Shown here piece after piece: positions 6,969 to 14,398 of a stretch of DNA of 18,650 nucleotides. The notes under the pieces were generated by a model, which saw only the letters and a list, made by a program, of their open reading frames with translations, did not search any database and was not told the origin of the DNA. The position numbers and the translations under genes were made by a program. How positions within the stretch are numbered: position 1 is the first letter of the stretch; the number at the start of each line of letters is the position of its first letter. Origin of the DNA: JAFGBH01 sp964430915. GTDB taxonomy: Bacteria; Desulfobacterota; Syntrophia; Syntrophales; UBA2210. The stretch lies in NCBI GenBank assembly GCA_964430915.1, contig CAYSHT010000035.1:1-18650 (forward strand), written 5' to 3'.

Positions 6969-8351
6969 TTAAAGGACATACCTGCTTAGATCTTCATCCT
7001 CTACAATGTCTTCCAGCTTGCTCTTTACATACTCCGCATCGATCTCTACCTTCTTCTTGCCCATGTCGGGAGCATCAAAGGAGATGTCATCGAGGAGTGT
7101 TTCCATAATCGTATAGAGCCTTCTGGCCCCTATATTTTCAGTTCTCTCATTGACAAGGGCTGCAACCTCGGCAATCTCAGCAACAGAATCGTCTTTGAAA
7201 ACGATCTGAATTCCTTCGGTAGCCAGAAGCTCTATGTACTGCCTTACGAGTGCGTTGTGAGGCTCCGTAAGTATCCTGATAAAATCCTCCTTGTCGAGAG
7301 ACCCGAGTTCAACCCTGATGGGAAATCTCCCCTGCAGCTCGGGAACAAGATCCGAAGGCTTGGAGGAACTGAAGGCACCCGCCGCGATAAAGAGAATATG
7401 GTCCGTTTTTACCATACCATACTTCGTATTGACCGTGGAGCCTTCAACGATAGGGAGAAGGTCCCTCTGAACTCCCTCCCTCGACACATCAGGGCCATGG
7501 GTCGAATCACTTCCCACTATCTTGTCGATCTCATCAAGGAAGATGATGCCCGATTGCTCCACCCGCTCAACGGCGGTCTTGGTAACCTTATCCATATCGA
7601 CAAGCCGCTGGGCCTCTTCTTCTACCAGGATATCCACCGCTTCGGAAACTTTCACCGTTCGTCGCTTCTTTTTCTGGGGAAACATGTTTCCGAACATTTC
7701 TTTGATGTTAAGCCCCATATCTTCAACGCCGGAGGCCGAGAAGATTTCTATCATTGGTCCCCCGTGTCCGTTTACCACCTCCACTTCCACGGGGCGGTCA
7801 TCAAGTTTTCCCTCCCGCAGCAGACGTCTTAGCTTTTCACGGGTACCCTCCTGATTCGCCTCCTCTTTTCCTTCAGGAAGCTTCAGGATATCTTCTTCGG
7901 CCGCTGGTTCCATCCCAACCTTCGGAGGCCTCTTTGGAAGCAGGATATCCAGAATCCTCTCCTCGGCAATTTCCGCTGCCTTTATCCTCACGCTTTCCTG
8001 CTCTTCCGATTTCACCATACTGACGGAAAGTTCAACAATATCCCTGATCATCGACTCCACATCCCTGCCGACATACCCCACCTCGGTAAACTTGGAGGCC
8101 TCGATCTTCAAAAAGGGTGACTTGTCCAGTTTTGCCAGTCTTCGGGCAATCTCTGTCTTGCCGACACCCGTGGGACCCATCATGATGATATTTTTGGGGG
8201 CTATCTCATCCCTCATTTCCTCGGAAACCTTCTGGCGTCTCCACCTGTTCCGAAGCGCAATGGCAACGGCCCTCTTGGCATCATCCTGCCCTATAATGTA
8301 TTTATCCAGTTCAGATACGATTTCTCTTGGTGTCAAATTTTTAGACGACAT
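6969..8351 (-). CDS. hslU: HslU, ATPase subunit of the HslUV protease
   Basis: A 460-residue AAA+ unfoldase that delivers substrates to the HslV peptidase. It has Walker A GPTGVGKT (59-66), the pore motif GYVGRD (92-97), Walker B FLDEIDKI (271-278) and a sensor-2-like ENIGARRL near the C-terminus. The charged intermediate (I) domain lies between about 110 and 240. The C-terminus DLSRYVL matches the HslU tail that inserts into HslV pockets. The ATG at 8349-8351 has GAGG 7 bases upstream. An in-frame TTG at 8361-8363 adds four residues but is poorer. The gap to hslV is 100 bases and contains an inverted repeat, which is unusual in this otherwise tight run. Confidence 0.97.
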   Translation of the reverse strand: MSSKNLTPREIVSELDKYIIGQDDAKRAVAIALRNRWRRQKVSEEMRDEIAPKNIIMMGPTGVGKTEIARRLAKLDKSPFLKIEASKFTEVGYVGRDVESMIRDIVELSVSMVKSEEQESVRIKAAEIAEERILDILLPKRPPKVGMEPAAEEDILKLPEGKEEANQEGTREKLRRLLREGKLDDRPVEVEVVNGHGGPMIEIFSASGVEDMGLNIKEMFGNMFPQKKKRRTVKVSEAVDILVEEEAQRLVDMDKVTKTAVERVEQSGIIFLDEIDKIVGSDSTHGPDVSREGVQRDLLPIVEGSTVNTKYGMVKTDHILFIAAGAFSSSKPSDLVPELQGRFPIRVELGSLDKEDFIRILTEPHNALVRQYIELLATEGIQIVFKDDSVAEIAEVAALVNERTENIGARRLYTIMETLLDDISFDAPDMGKKKVEIDAEYVKSKLEDIVEDEDLSRYVL

Positions 8352-8383
8352 AAAAAACCTCAATCAATATTTCTACGTGATAA

Positions 8384-8420
8384 GCCATCAGATCAAATCA
8401 AAAGGATAATAGCTGATGGC
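8384..8420. other. Inverted repeat in the hslV-hslU gap
   Basis: GCCATCAG (8384-8391) and its perfect reverse complement CTGATGGC (8413-8420) are separated by 21 bases, so the hslV-hslU message could form an 8-bp stem. No U-tract follows on the minus strand, so it is not an intrinsic terminator by the usual criterion. It could act in transcript stability or as a processing site, but chance occurrence is possible. Confidence 0.45.
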
Positions 8421-8451
8421 CGCATGAATTGTTTAAAAACGCGATTCCGCC

Positions 8452-9039
8452 TTACGCTTTTTTGGCGTTTGGCTTTTTCTTGTTTATATTTTGCCCTTTT
8501 TCCGGGGCATCAAGTTCCTCTATCGTGATCCTGTCGTTCGTATATATGCATATATCGGAGGCAATTTTCATGGCCTCTCTCGTTATTTCACTTGCCCCCA
8601 GATTCGAATGTCGTATGAGAGCCCTTGCCGCGGCCAGGGCATAGGGACCACCCGCACCTATGGCCATGACCTCGTCATCCGATTCAATGACGTCCCCATT
8701 ACCCGATATTATGAGAGAATTTTCCTCACTGACTGCTATCATGAGGGCCTCCAGGTGCCGCAATACCCTGTCGGTCCTCCAGTCCTTCGTCAGCTCAACA
8801 GCAGCCCTCAAGAGATTGCCGTTAAACTGCTCCAGTTTCTGATCAAATCTCTCGAAGAGGGTAAAGGCATCTGCCGTGGCACCGGCAAAACCGACGATAA
8901 CCTCGTCATGATAAAGTCTTCGGACCTTCCGGGCCCCATGCTTCATTACCACAATATCCATGGTTACCTGTCCGTCACCTGCAACGACAACCTTCCCCTT
9001 ATGCCTGACTGTCAGAATGGTTGTTCCTCTCATCTTCAT
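8452..9039 (-). CDS. hslV: HslV, peptidase subunit of the HslUV protease
   Basis: A proteasome-beta-type threonine peptidase. After the start comes MRGTTILTVR. In the family the first Thr of TT becomes the N-terminal nucleophile after processing. The GDGQVT, KHGARKVRRL, GFAGATADAFTLFERF and GAGGPYALAAARAL blocks are all typical. The family usually has GNT where this protein has MDI (GDGQVTMDIVVMKHGARK). Three starts are possible: TTG at 9043-9045 overlapping the xerC stop, ATG at 9037-9039, and ATG at 9031-9033. I chose 9037-9039 (195 residues) as the ATG best placed for the AGGGAGGG ribosome-binding site. The choice does not affect the mature enzyme if it is cut before Thr. The C-terminus has a lysine-rich tail (NINKKKPNAKKA) beyond the catalytic fold. 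Confidence 0.95.
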   Translation of the reverse strand: MKMRGTTILTVRHKGKVVVAGDGQVTMDIVVMKHGARKVRRLYHDEVIVGFAGATADAFTLFERFDQKLEQFNGNLLRAAVELTKDWRTDRVLRHLEALMIAVSEENSLIISGNGDVIESDDEVMAIGAGGPYALAAARALIRHSNLGASEITREAMKIASDICIYTNDRITIEELDAPEKGQNINKKKPNAKKA

Positions 9040-9041
9040 AA

Positions 9042-9953
9042 TCAATTATTCCCTCCCTGTGCACGGGGATGACTTTTATCGTAGACCTCCATCAGCCGTG
9101 TCACACTTATGGATGTGTATTTTTGCGTCGTCGAAAGACTCTCATGACCGAGGAGTTCCTGAATGACCCTGAGATCCGCCCCCGCATCCATCAGGTGCGT
9201 GGCAAAGGTATGCCTCAGTACATGAGGTGAAATTTTTCTGTTGATGCCACTTTGAAGCACATACTTATCCACTAATCTCCTCACGCTCCTCGGTGTTAAT
9301 CTCGAACCGAGCCTGCTTAGAAAGAGTGGGGAGCCCAGGTAGCTCTCCTCTTTGTCTCTGACAAACTCGCCCCTCATTCCCAGATAGTTCTCAAGCGCCT
9401 TCAGGGCTGGCTCCCCGACGGGGACTATCCGCTCTTTTTTTCCCTTTCCCCTGACTTTCATAAGGCCTCTCGGAAAGTCGATATCTCCCGTGTTCAGACC
9501 TGTCAGTTCCCCTATGCGAATACCGGCGGAATAAAAGAGCTCCATAATAGCCTTGTCCCTCAGGCCGAAAGCATCAGTACCAAACTTTACCCCAAGAAGG
9601 GCAAGCACCTCATCAATCGACAAAAAAGTAGGCAGATATTTATCCGCCTTCGGTGCCTGTATCATCTCCGCCGGATTATACTTTATCTTCCCCTCACGAA
9701 GGAGAAATTTAAAAAAGGCTCTGAGACTCGCCACCTTTCTCGACATGGTTACTTTCTTGATTTTTTTCCTGTACAGAACTGCAAGGAATGCCCTTATTGC
9801 CGTCTGGTCAATGGCGTCAATATTCCTGATGCCTCTCTTTAAAAGGAAGCCCTGAAACTGTTTCAAATCGGCCAGATAATTCCTTTTCGTGTGATACGAA
9901 AGGTTTCTCTCAATTTCAAGGTGGGTTCCGAACGCTTCGACAGCTGACTCCAT
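9042..9953 (-). CDS. xerC: Tyrosine recombinase XerC-type
   Basis: A 303-residue site-specific recombinase. It has an N-terminal SAM-like DNA-binding domain (about 1-95) and a C-terminal catalytic domain with the complete active site: Arg146 (GIRIGEL), Lys170 (RGKGKKER), His244 and Arg247 (HVLRH), His270 (LGHESLSTTQ) and nucleophile Tyr279 (KYTSIS). Xer proteins resolve chromosome dimers at dif during division. The order xerC-hslV-hslU matches codV-codW-codX in Bacillus, which supports a housekeeping recombinase rather than an integrase. The ATG at 9951-9953 has AAGGG about 10 bases upstream. The stop overlaps the alternative TTG start of hslV. XerC versus XerD cannot be settled without a tree, but context favours XerC. 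Confidence 0.93.
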   Translation of the reverse strand: MESAVEAFGTHLEIERNLSYHTKRNYLADLKQFQGFLLKRGIRNIDAIDQTAIRAFLAVLYRKKIKKVTMSRKVASLRAFFKFLLREGKIKYNPAEMIQAPKADKYLPTFLSIDEVLALLGVKFGTDAFGLRDKAIMELFYSAGIRIGELTGLNTGDIDFPRGLMKVRGKGKKERIVPVGEPALKALENYLGMRGEFVRDKEESYLGSPLFLSRLGSRLTPRSVRRLVDKYVLQSGINRKISPHVLRHTFATHLMDAGADLRVIQELLGHESLSTTQKYTSISVTRLMEVYDKSHPRAQGGNN

Positions 9954-10039
9954 TCAAATATCCCTTATCTTCTCAGCAACGGTAAAAAATCCTGGTAGCG
10001 CTGTTTCTCTTCCCGTAAGACTGTTACGACTTCGTAGGA

Positions 10040-10270
10040 TCAGTCAGTACACCTCCTTATGCCCGCATAGTAACAGCAGCATGAATTCGCAAAATTATTA
10101 TCAAAGACCCTTGTCTGACCATCCCTGAACGTCACCCTTACATAGGACATACCACCCAGGACCTCGGAATTTCTCTCCTCTACCACGACACCAAACCCCC
10201 ATTCGGGATAGCGGAGATGAAATACCTGATCGCCGGTCTTCAGATAAAGTCGCCGGGTTTCTTCCTTCAT
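10040..10270 (-). CDS. Small DUF3553-like protein (predicted SH3-like barrel)
   Basis: A 76-residue protein of unknown function. The stretch GDQVFHLRYPEWGFGVVVEE followed by YVRVTFRDGQTRVF is a small beta-barrel pattern (short glycine-bounded strands, charged turns) like DUF3553 and other SH3/KOW-like domains such as the RNA-polymerase-binding domain of CarD/Mfd. I assign it to DUF3553 from memory of the pattern, not from a search. The C-terminus carries three consecutive cysteines (64-66, NSCCCYYAGIRRC) and a fourth at 74, a striking cluster in so small a protein that may be a metal or redox site. The ATG at 10268-10270 is weakly supported by AGG upstream. It lies between the DUF151 nuclease gene (30-base gap) and xerC (86-base gap), so it is probably co-transcribed with both. 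Confidence 0.7.
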   Translation of the reverse strand: MKEETRRLYLKTGDQVFHLRYPEWGFGVVVEERNSEVLGGMSYVRVTFRDGQTRVFDNNFANSCCCYYAGIRRCTD

Positions 10271-10300
10271 ACGAAAACCTGCCTGCCGACAAAATTACCT

Positions 10301-10801
10301 CTACATCTTGTATTTCCCAAAATCTTCCGAAGAAAGATTCTCTAGAAATTCCTGTAACTGTTCCTTTGAATATTTATTGAGATCCTTCGTTTTCTTGCCA
10401 AAATCGATATTCGTCGATTTTTCGATTACCTTTTCGTCCACAAAGATCGGGGCATTGGCACGCAATGCAAGCGCTATCGCATCGCTCGGACGGGAATCAA
10501 TGGTTACAATGCTGCTGTTCTTCAGGACATGTATGACAGCGAAAAAGGTATTATTCCTGAGATCATTAATTACTATCTTCGTAACACTTACACCGAGGAT
10601 TTTCAGCATATCATTCATAAGATCGTGGGTCATTGGCCGTGCCAGGTCTATCCTTTCCAGCTGCGTTGCGATGGCACTCGCCTCGAAAAGACCTATCCAT
10701 ATGGGAACAGCCTTTTTCTCCTGCAGATCCTTCAGGATAACAATAGGTGTGCTCGTTATGGGATCCATGGCCAATCCGAATACCTTCATCTGTATCAACA
10801 T
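10301..10801 (-). CDS. Bifunctional nuclease (BFN/DUF151) family protein
   Basis: A 166-residue member of the DUF151 family. Plant members are reported to have DNase and RNase activity, and the bacterial role is unclear. The domain covers about residues 1-125: MDPITSTPIVILKD, PIWIG (33-37), RPMTHDLM (55-62) and the most conserved block DSRPSDAIALALR (102-114) followed by APIFV. The last 40 residues (KKTKDLNKYSKEQLQEFLEN) form a charged helical tail that may be a UVR-like or oligomerisation segment. The ATG at 10799-10801 sits 2 bases after the miaB stop with a strong GGAGGT, so it is coupled to miaB. This pairing is common in deltaproteobacteria by my recollection. Function is assigned by family only. 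Confidence 0.88.
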   Translation of the reverse strand: MLIQMKVFGLAMDPITSTPIVILKDLQEKKAVPIWIGLFEASAIATQLERIDLARPMTHDLMNDMLKILGVSVTKIVINDLRNNTFFAVIHVLKNSSIVTIDSRPSDAIALALRANAPIFVDEKVIEKSTNIDFGKKTKDLNKYSKEQLQEFLENLSSEDFGKYKM

Positions 10802-10803
10802 AG

Positions 10804-12147
10804 TTAGACCTCCTTCCCCGGAAACAGCTCGCCCCTCAGGGAATGCATATAGGCCATCACGATCTTCACCTGCACTGTTTTCCCCTTCATACCATTCTCC
10901 CCCGGAAGATTGACAATCCTGTTCGTTCTCGTTCTTCCTCTTATCTCCTCTTCGTTGTTCCTGCTTGCACCTTCTATCAGTACCTCTTCCTCTTTTCCAA
11001 CGAGCGCTCTGTTCTTTTCAAGGTTATGAGTCTCCTGGAGTTTCTGGAGAAACGAGAGCCTTTCACTCTTTACCTTCTCCTCTACCTTGTCATTATAGCT
11101 CTCAGAGGCGATACCCGGTCTGTCGGAATATTTAAATGAAAAGAGATTATCAAACCTCACTTTTCTCATTAGGTCAATAGTTTTTTGAAAATCCTCGTCG
11201 CTCTCACCGGGAAAACCGACAATGATATCGGAGGTAATGCTTATATCCGGACAACGTGCCCTCAGTTTCTCAACCCTCTCAAGGTAATCTTGGGATGTAT
11301 ATCCCCTCCTCATCCTCTTGAGGACGGAATCCGACCCGGATTGTATGGGAAGGTGTATATGCTCGCACAGTTTATCGAGCGAGACAAAACATTCAATAAG
11401 ACCGTCGGAGAGATCCTTCGGATGGGATGTCGTGAATCGTATCCTCTCAATCCCCTCCACCCCGTTGATCATCACCAGAAGTGTCGGAAAATCCGTTTCA
11501 TTTTTTAGGGTGTTGCCGTAGGAATTGACATTCTGGCCCAGAAGCGTCACCTCTTTTACGCCGTGAGCCGCAAGAAACCGAATCTCATCGAGGATTTCGC
11601 CACTTTTCCTGCTCTCCTCCCTCCCCCGGAGATAGGGTACAATGCAGTAGGCGCAGAAATTATTGCATCCCTGCATGATGGTGACAAAGGCATTCACCTT
11701 GCCATTTTTCGGAATGGTCAGTATGCCCAGCGATTGAACTGATTTACGAAAGGTCGTCTCCGCGATGCGCGAACGCGAAACCTCAACGTCTTCAACGATT
11801 TCGGGAAGACGATGAATGTTGTGGGTTCCAAGGACAAAATCGAGATAGTGAACCTTGTCGAGAAAATGCCTTCCCCACTGCTGCGCCACGCACCCGGCTA
11901 TGCCAATAACTAAATCGGGATTCTTTTCCTTATCTTTTCGCAATCTCCCCAGAAAACTGTGAATCTTCTGTTCTGCCTTTTCTCTCACGCTGCAGGTGTT
12001 CACAATGATGAGATCTGCCTTCGCTATATCTCCCGTCGTTTCATAACCCCGTTTTTCAAGGAGCTCCACCATCTGTTCCGAGTCATGCACGTTCATCTGA
12101 CAACCAAAGGTGCGAATATAACAATGCTTTTTCTTCTTCAAAACCAT
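10804..12147 (-). CDS. miaB: tRNA-2-methylthio-N6-dimethylallyladenosine synthase MiaB
   Basis: A 447-residue radical-SAM methylthiotransferase that adds the 2-methylthio group to i6A37 of tRNAs reading UNN codons. The N-terminal domain carries the three cysteines for the auxiliary [4Fe-4S] cluster: Cys16 (FGCQMN), Cys52 (NTCSVREKA) and Cys86 (GCVAQQ). The radical-SAM cluster is bound by Cys161, Cys165 and Cys168 (GCNNFCAYC). The C-terminal TRAM domain covers about 375-445. NTCSVREKA and GCQMN favour MiaB over the paralogues RimO and MtaB. The ATG at 12145-12147 is chosen over an in-frame TTG at 12154-12156. It is probably first in the long run reaching lysA, with its own promoter just upstream. 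Confidence 0.95.
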   Translation of the reverse strand: MVLKKKKHCYIRTFGCQMNVHDSEQMVELLEKRGYETTGDIAKADLIIVNTCSVREKAEQKIHSFLGRLRKDKEKNPDLVIGIAGCVAQQWGRHFLDKVHYLDFVLGTHNIHRLPEIVEDVEVSRSRIAETTFRKSVQSLGILTIPKNGKVNAFVTIMQGCNNFCAYCIVPYLRGREESRKSGEILDEIRFLAAHGVKEVTLLGQNVNSYGNTLKNETDFPTLLVMINGVEGIERIRFTTSHPKDLSDGLIECFVSLDKLCEHIHLPIQSGSDSVLKRMRRGYTSQDYLERVEKLRARCPDISITSDIIVGFPGESDEDFQKTIDLMRKVRFDNLFSFKYSDRPGIASESYNDKVEEKVKSERLSFLQKLQETHNLEKNRALVGKEEEVLIEGASRNNEEEIRGRTRTNRIVNLPGENGMKGKTVQVKIVMAYMHSLRGELFPGKEV

Positions 12148-12165
12148 AAAAACCAACCCTGAGAA

Positions 12166-12194
12166 AAATTATTACAGAATACTATCGTAGTCAA
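12166..12194 (-). promoter_or_regulatory. Predicted sigma-70 promoter for miaB
   Basis: On the minus strand TTGACT (12189-12194) and TAATTT (12166-12171) are separated by 17 bases. Transcription would start near 12159, giving a very short leader of about 11 bases before the miaB ATG. The leader is barely long enough for a ribosome site, so the exact -10 is uncertain (AATAAT with 15-base spacing is the alternative). Just upstream the sequence TAATGGTAATGGTAA forms a short direct repeat. Confidence 0.5.
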
Positions 12195-12283
12195 CCACAT
12201 TTTACCATTACCATTACGAGGGCAAAACAGAATAAACCGAGGGATATAAAGGAAACTGTTAACAGGTGGGGACTACGCCAACA

Positions 12284-14101
12284 TCAAGACCCGAAATTCA
12301 GGCGCAGCTCCGTATAGGGCTCAAACTTGAATTCAAATCTCTTTTCCTTAAAAAGCCTGAGGCATGAATCCACTGCATCAGGATCATACAGGATTCCTCT
12401 GTTCTCAGAAATTTCCTCCAGGGCCACGTCTATTCCGAGGGCGGCTCGGTAAGGTCTGTGAGAGGCCATTGCCTCGACGACATCTGCCACCGCCAGTATC
12501 CTTGCCTCAAGAAGGATATTTCCATCGGAAAGCCCTCCGGGATATCCCGAACCATTAAGTTTCTCGTGGTGCTGGAGAACGATTGTGGCGACAGGCCAGG
12601 GAAACTCTATGTTTTTCAATATGTCATAGCCTATCTGCGGATGCACCTTCATCATAAGAAATTCAATATCGGTCAGGATGCCCGGTTTGCTGAGAATCTC
12701 AGATGGCTCGTATATTTTCCCTATATCGTGGAGAGTGGCAGCAACAAGGATTCCCTCTACCTGTTCGTCCGGAAGTTTCATTTCACGGGCAATGGCACCG
12801 GCAAGCTGGGCAACCCGCTGCTGATGACCGGCCGTGTAAGGATCTCTCTTTTCAGTCATGGATGCCAGGGCATTGACCGTCTCCTCCAGTCTCTTCTGTA
12901 CCCGCTCGAAACTGAGCTTCAGTTCTCCCTGTGCCCTTTTCCGCTCGCTTATATCTTCATAAACAACAACGATTCTTTTATCCTTTAATATATCTCCCAC
13001 CTTGGAGGTATTCACCATGCAGACGATCTCCGTCCCGTCCTTGCGAACACAGGGGAATTCCTCACTGTGGGTATTCTGTTGCTCCAAAACGGGATAGACA
13101 CGGTGCGCTATCTCCTCAGATGCCTCGTCTGATCCGTAGAAGATTCTCGTCAGTTTGCCGATGATCTCTTCGGGCTTCCAGCCAAAGACATCCTCCACCG
13201 AATTATTGGCAAAGATAATACGCCTGTTCTCAAGGCCGATAACGGCATGGGGGATAGCGTCCAGTATGGAGGACTCGAGAACTTTCATCTCCTCGACCTC
13301 GGCCCTCGTCTCCCTCTCTACCGTTATATCCATTGAGTTTCCCATCACTGCCGGTTCACCATAGTATTCAATAGGCGTCACCGTTTCCAGAATCCATTTC
13401 ACACTTCCGTCTTTTGCAATGAGACGGAACTCATAGGGCGTCTGGCGTTCCCCCTTCAGCATCTTTATGGCATTTTCTCTTGTCGCCTTCCTGTCGTCGG
13501 GATGCACCATGTCGAGGGGATCGGTATCTACCAACTCTTCAATCGTATAATACTGCGAATAATTGAGGACATGGGGATTAATAAATTTGAATCTCTTATT
13601 CTGCACGACGTAGACACCCGTTTGGGTACTGTTTGCGAAGGAATTGTAGAGATTTTCGGCCTGCTTCTGAACGGTGATATCACGAATAATTCCCTGGTAT
13701 CCCGTAAATTTGTCAACCTCAGATTTTCGCATGGTCATGCTTACGAGGCAGTCCATTACCTTTCCGTTCTTCTTACGAAGCCTGATATCAAAGTCAGTGA
13801 CAGCTCCTTTATCCCTCATCTCATGTATAAATTTATCAATGTCATCCTGGTTGACACACAGACTTTCTACATCCATCCCCATCATCTCTTTTCTCGTATA
13901 GCCGAGAAGATCAAGGGCCGATTTGTTAAAGTCGACGAACCTGCCATCCCTTCCTGCAATGATAATCGCGTCTCTCGATTCATCAAAGAAATTACTGTAT
14001 AATTTTGAATTTTTTACCCCTTGATGCTCTTCAGGCATTCCTGTCCGTTCCACCCCTTTACCCGGCTTTCCACGTTCAGAAGTGAGCTTCTTCTTTGTCA
14101 T
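12284..14101 (-). CDS. PAS-PAS-PAS-HD-GYP signalling protein (probable c-di-GMP phosphodiesterase)
   Basis: A 605-residue predicted cytoplasmic sensor with no evident membrane segment. Three PAS domains are visible: about 33-148 (DAIIIAGRDGRFVDFNKSAL, ending IIRDITVQKQAE), about 150-268 (FEFRL-type PAS_3/PAC with DGSVKWILETVTP) and about 272-390 (HAVIGLENRRIIFANN, ending YEDISERKRA). After a short coiled coil comes the HD-GYP domain (about 408-590). Its metal ligands are in place: His426, His458-Asp459 (HDIGK), His487, His511-His512 and Asp540. The GYP loop reads HHEKLNGSGYPGG, with Asn516 where most members have Asp. HD-GYP proteins usually hydrolyse c-di-GMP, and activity here is inferred. 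There is no receiver domain, so the input is probably a small ligand or redox signal at a PAS. It has its own promoter and a leader containing repeat copy 2. The ATG at 14099-14101 has GAAGGAT. Confidence 0.93.
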   Translation of the reverse strand: MTKKKLTSERGKPGKGVERTGMPEEHQGVKNSKLYSNFFDESRDAIIIAGRDGRFVDFNKSALDLLGYTRKEMMGMDVESLCVNQDDIDKFIHEMRDKGAVTDFDIRLRKKNGKVMDCLVSMTMRKSEVDKFTGYQGIIRDITVQKQAENLYNSFANSTQTGVYVVQNKRFKFINPHVLNYSQYYTIEELVDTDPLDMVHPDDRKATRENAIKMLKGERQTPYEFRLIAKDGSVKWILETVTPIEYYGEPAVMGNSMDITVERETRAEVEEMKVLESSILDAIPHAVIGLENRRIIFANNSVEDVFGWKPEEIIGKLTRIFYGSDEASEEIAHRVYPVLEQQNTHSEEFPCVRKDGTEIVCMVNTSKVGDILKDKRIVVVYEDISERKRAQGELKLSFERVQKRLEETVNALASMTEKRDPYTAGHQQRVAQLAGAIAREMKLPDEQVEGILVAATLHDIGKIYEPSEILSKPGILTDIEFLMMKVHPQIGYDILKNIEFPWPVATIVLQHHEKLNGSGYPGGLSDGNILLEARILAVADVVEAMASHRPYRAALGIDVALEEISENRGILYDPDAVDSCLRLFKEKRFEFKFEPYTELRLNFGS

Positions 14102-14131
14102 ATATTGATCCTTCAGTAGTATCCCCGCATT

Positions 14132-14254
14132 GAAGTGCCCCGTAATCCCGTATAGGCAGGATGAGGGGGATCTCCGATTGTTAAGGAAAATGTTTGTTTT
14201 GTTATTCTCGCTTCCCCCGCCGCATAAAGCGGGGAATGCTCACTCCTCAATTCA
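14132..14254. repeat. Dispersed two-hairpin repeat, copy 2 (leader of the HD-GYP gene)
   Basis: This copy is related to those at 677-792 and 17880-17993. The core ATCTCCGATTGTTAAGG (from 14170) with the following AAAATGTTTG is nearly identical to copy 1. The second palindrome (CCCCGCCGCATAAAGCGGGG) and the TTCA end are present but diverged. The 5' part keeps GAAG...CCCC but replaces the GCAAC/GTTGC stem with a longer, less regular one (CCCC, ATCC paired with GGAT, GGGG). It lies wholly between the predicted HD-GYP promoter (14277-14304) and its ATG (14101), so it would be transcribed as most of a 170-base 5' leader. Confidence 0.75.
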
Positions 14255-14276
14255 AACAAAATCCCTATGTATGTTT

Positions 14277-14304
14277 ATTATAGTTATATTTTCTGGGTGG
14301 TCAA
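14277..14304 (-). promoter_or_regulatory. Predicted sigma-70 promoter for the PAS/HD-GYP gene
   Basis: On the minus strand TTGACC (14299-14304), a 16-base spacer and a perfect TATAAT (14277-14282) form a strong consensus promoter. It starts 9 bases after the terminator of the ihfB-like gene, so the HD-GYP gene is an independent unit. The start site near 14270 implies a leader of about 168 bases containing repeat copy 2. Confidence 0.75.
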
Positions 14305-14313
14305 TAGTAAGAC

Positions 14314-14338
14314 AAAAAAGGGGGGGATGATACCCCCC
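14314..14338 (-). terminator. Intrinsic terminator of the ihfB-like gene
   Basis: The minus strand reads GGGGGG-TATCAT-CCCCCCC followed by six T. This is a G/C-only stem with a 6-base loop and a U-tract, ending 61 bases past the stop of the IHF-like gene. It separates that gene from the HD-GYP gene. Confidence 0.85.
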
Positions 14339-14398
14339 TTCAAACCGATCGGTCAGCAGCTATGTGGCATATTATCAATACAAGACTATGGTATCACG

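Noticed and set aside
12256..12265. CTGTTAACAG palindrome after the HD-GYP gene as a terminator or operator
   Set aside because: The stem is only 5 bp with no loop and no T-tract, and there is nothing to link it to a regulator.
14130..14330. Plus-strand ORF whose ATG lies in the repeat core after AAGGAAA
   Set aside because: In copy 1 the ATG is ATA, and in copy 3 the following frame differs. The frame runs through a promoter and terminator, so the ORF is not a conserved part of the repeat.
14344..14353. ACCGATCGGT perfect palindrome downstream of the ihfB-like stop
   Set aside because: It is ten bases long and isolated, with no second copy seen. It lies before the terminator in a position with no evident operator role, so chance is adequate.
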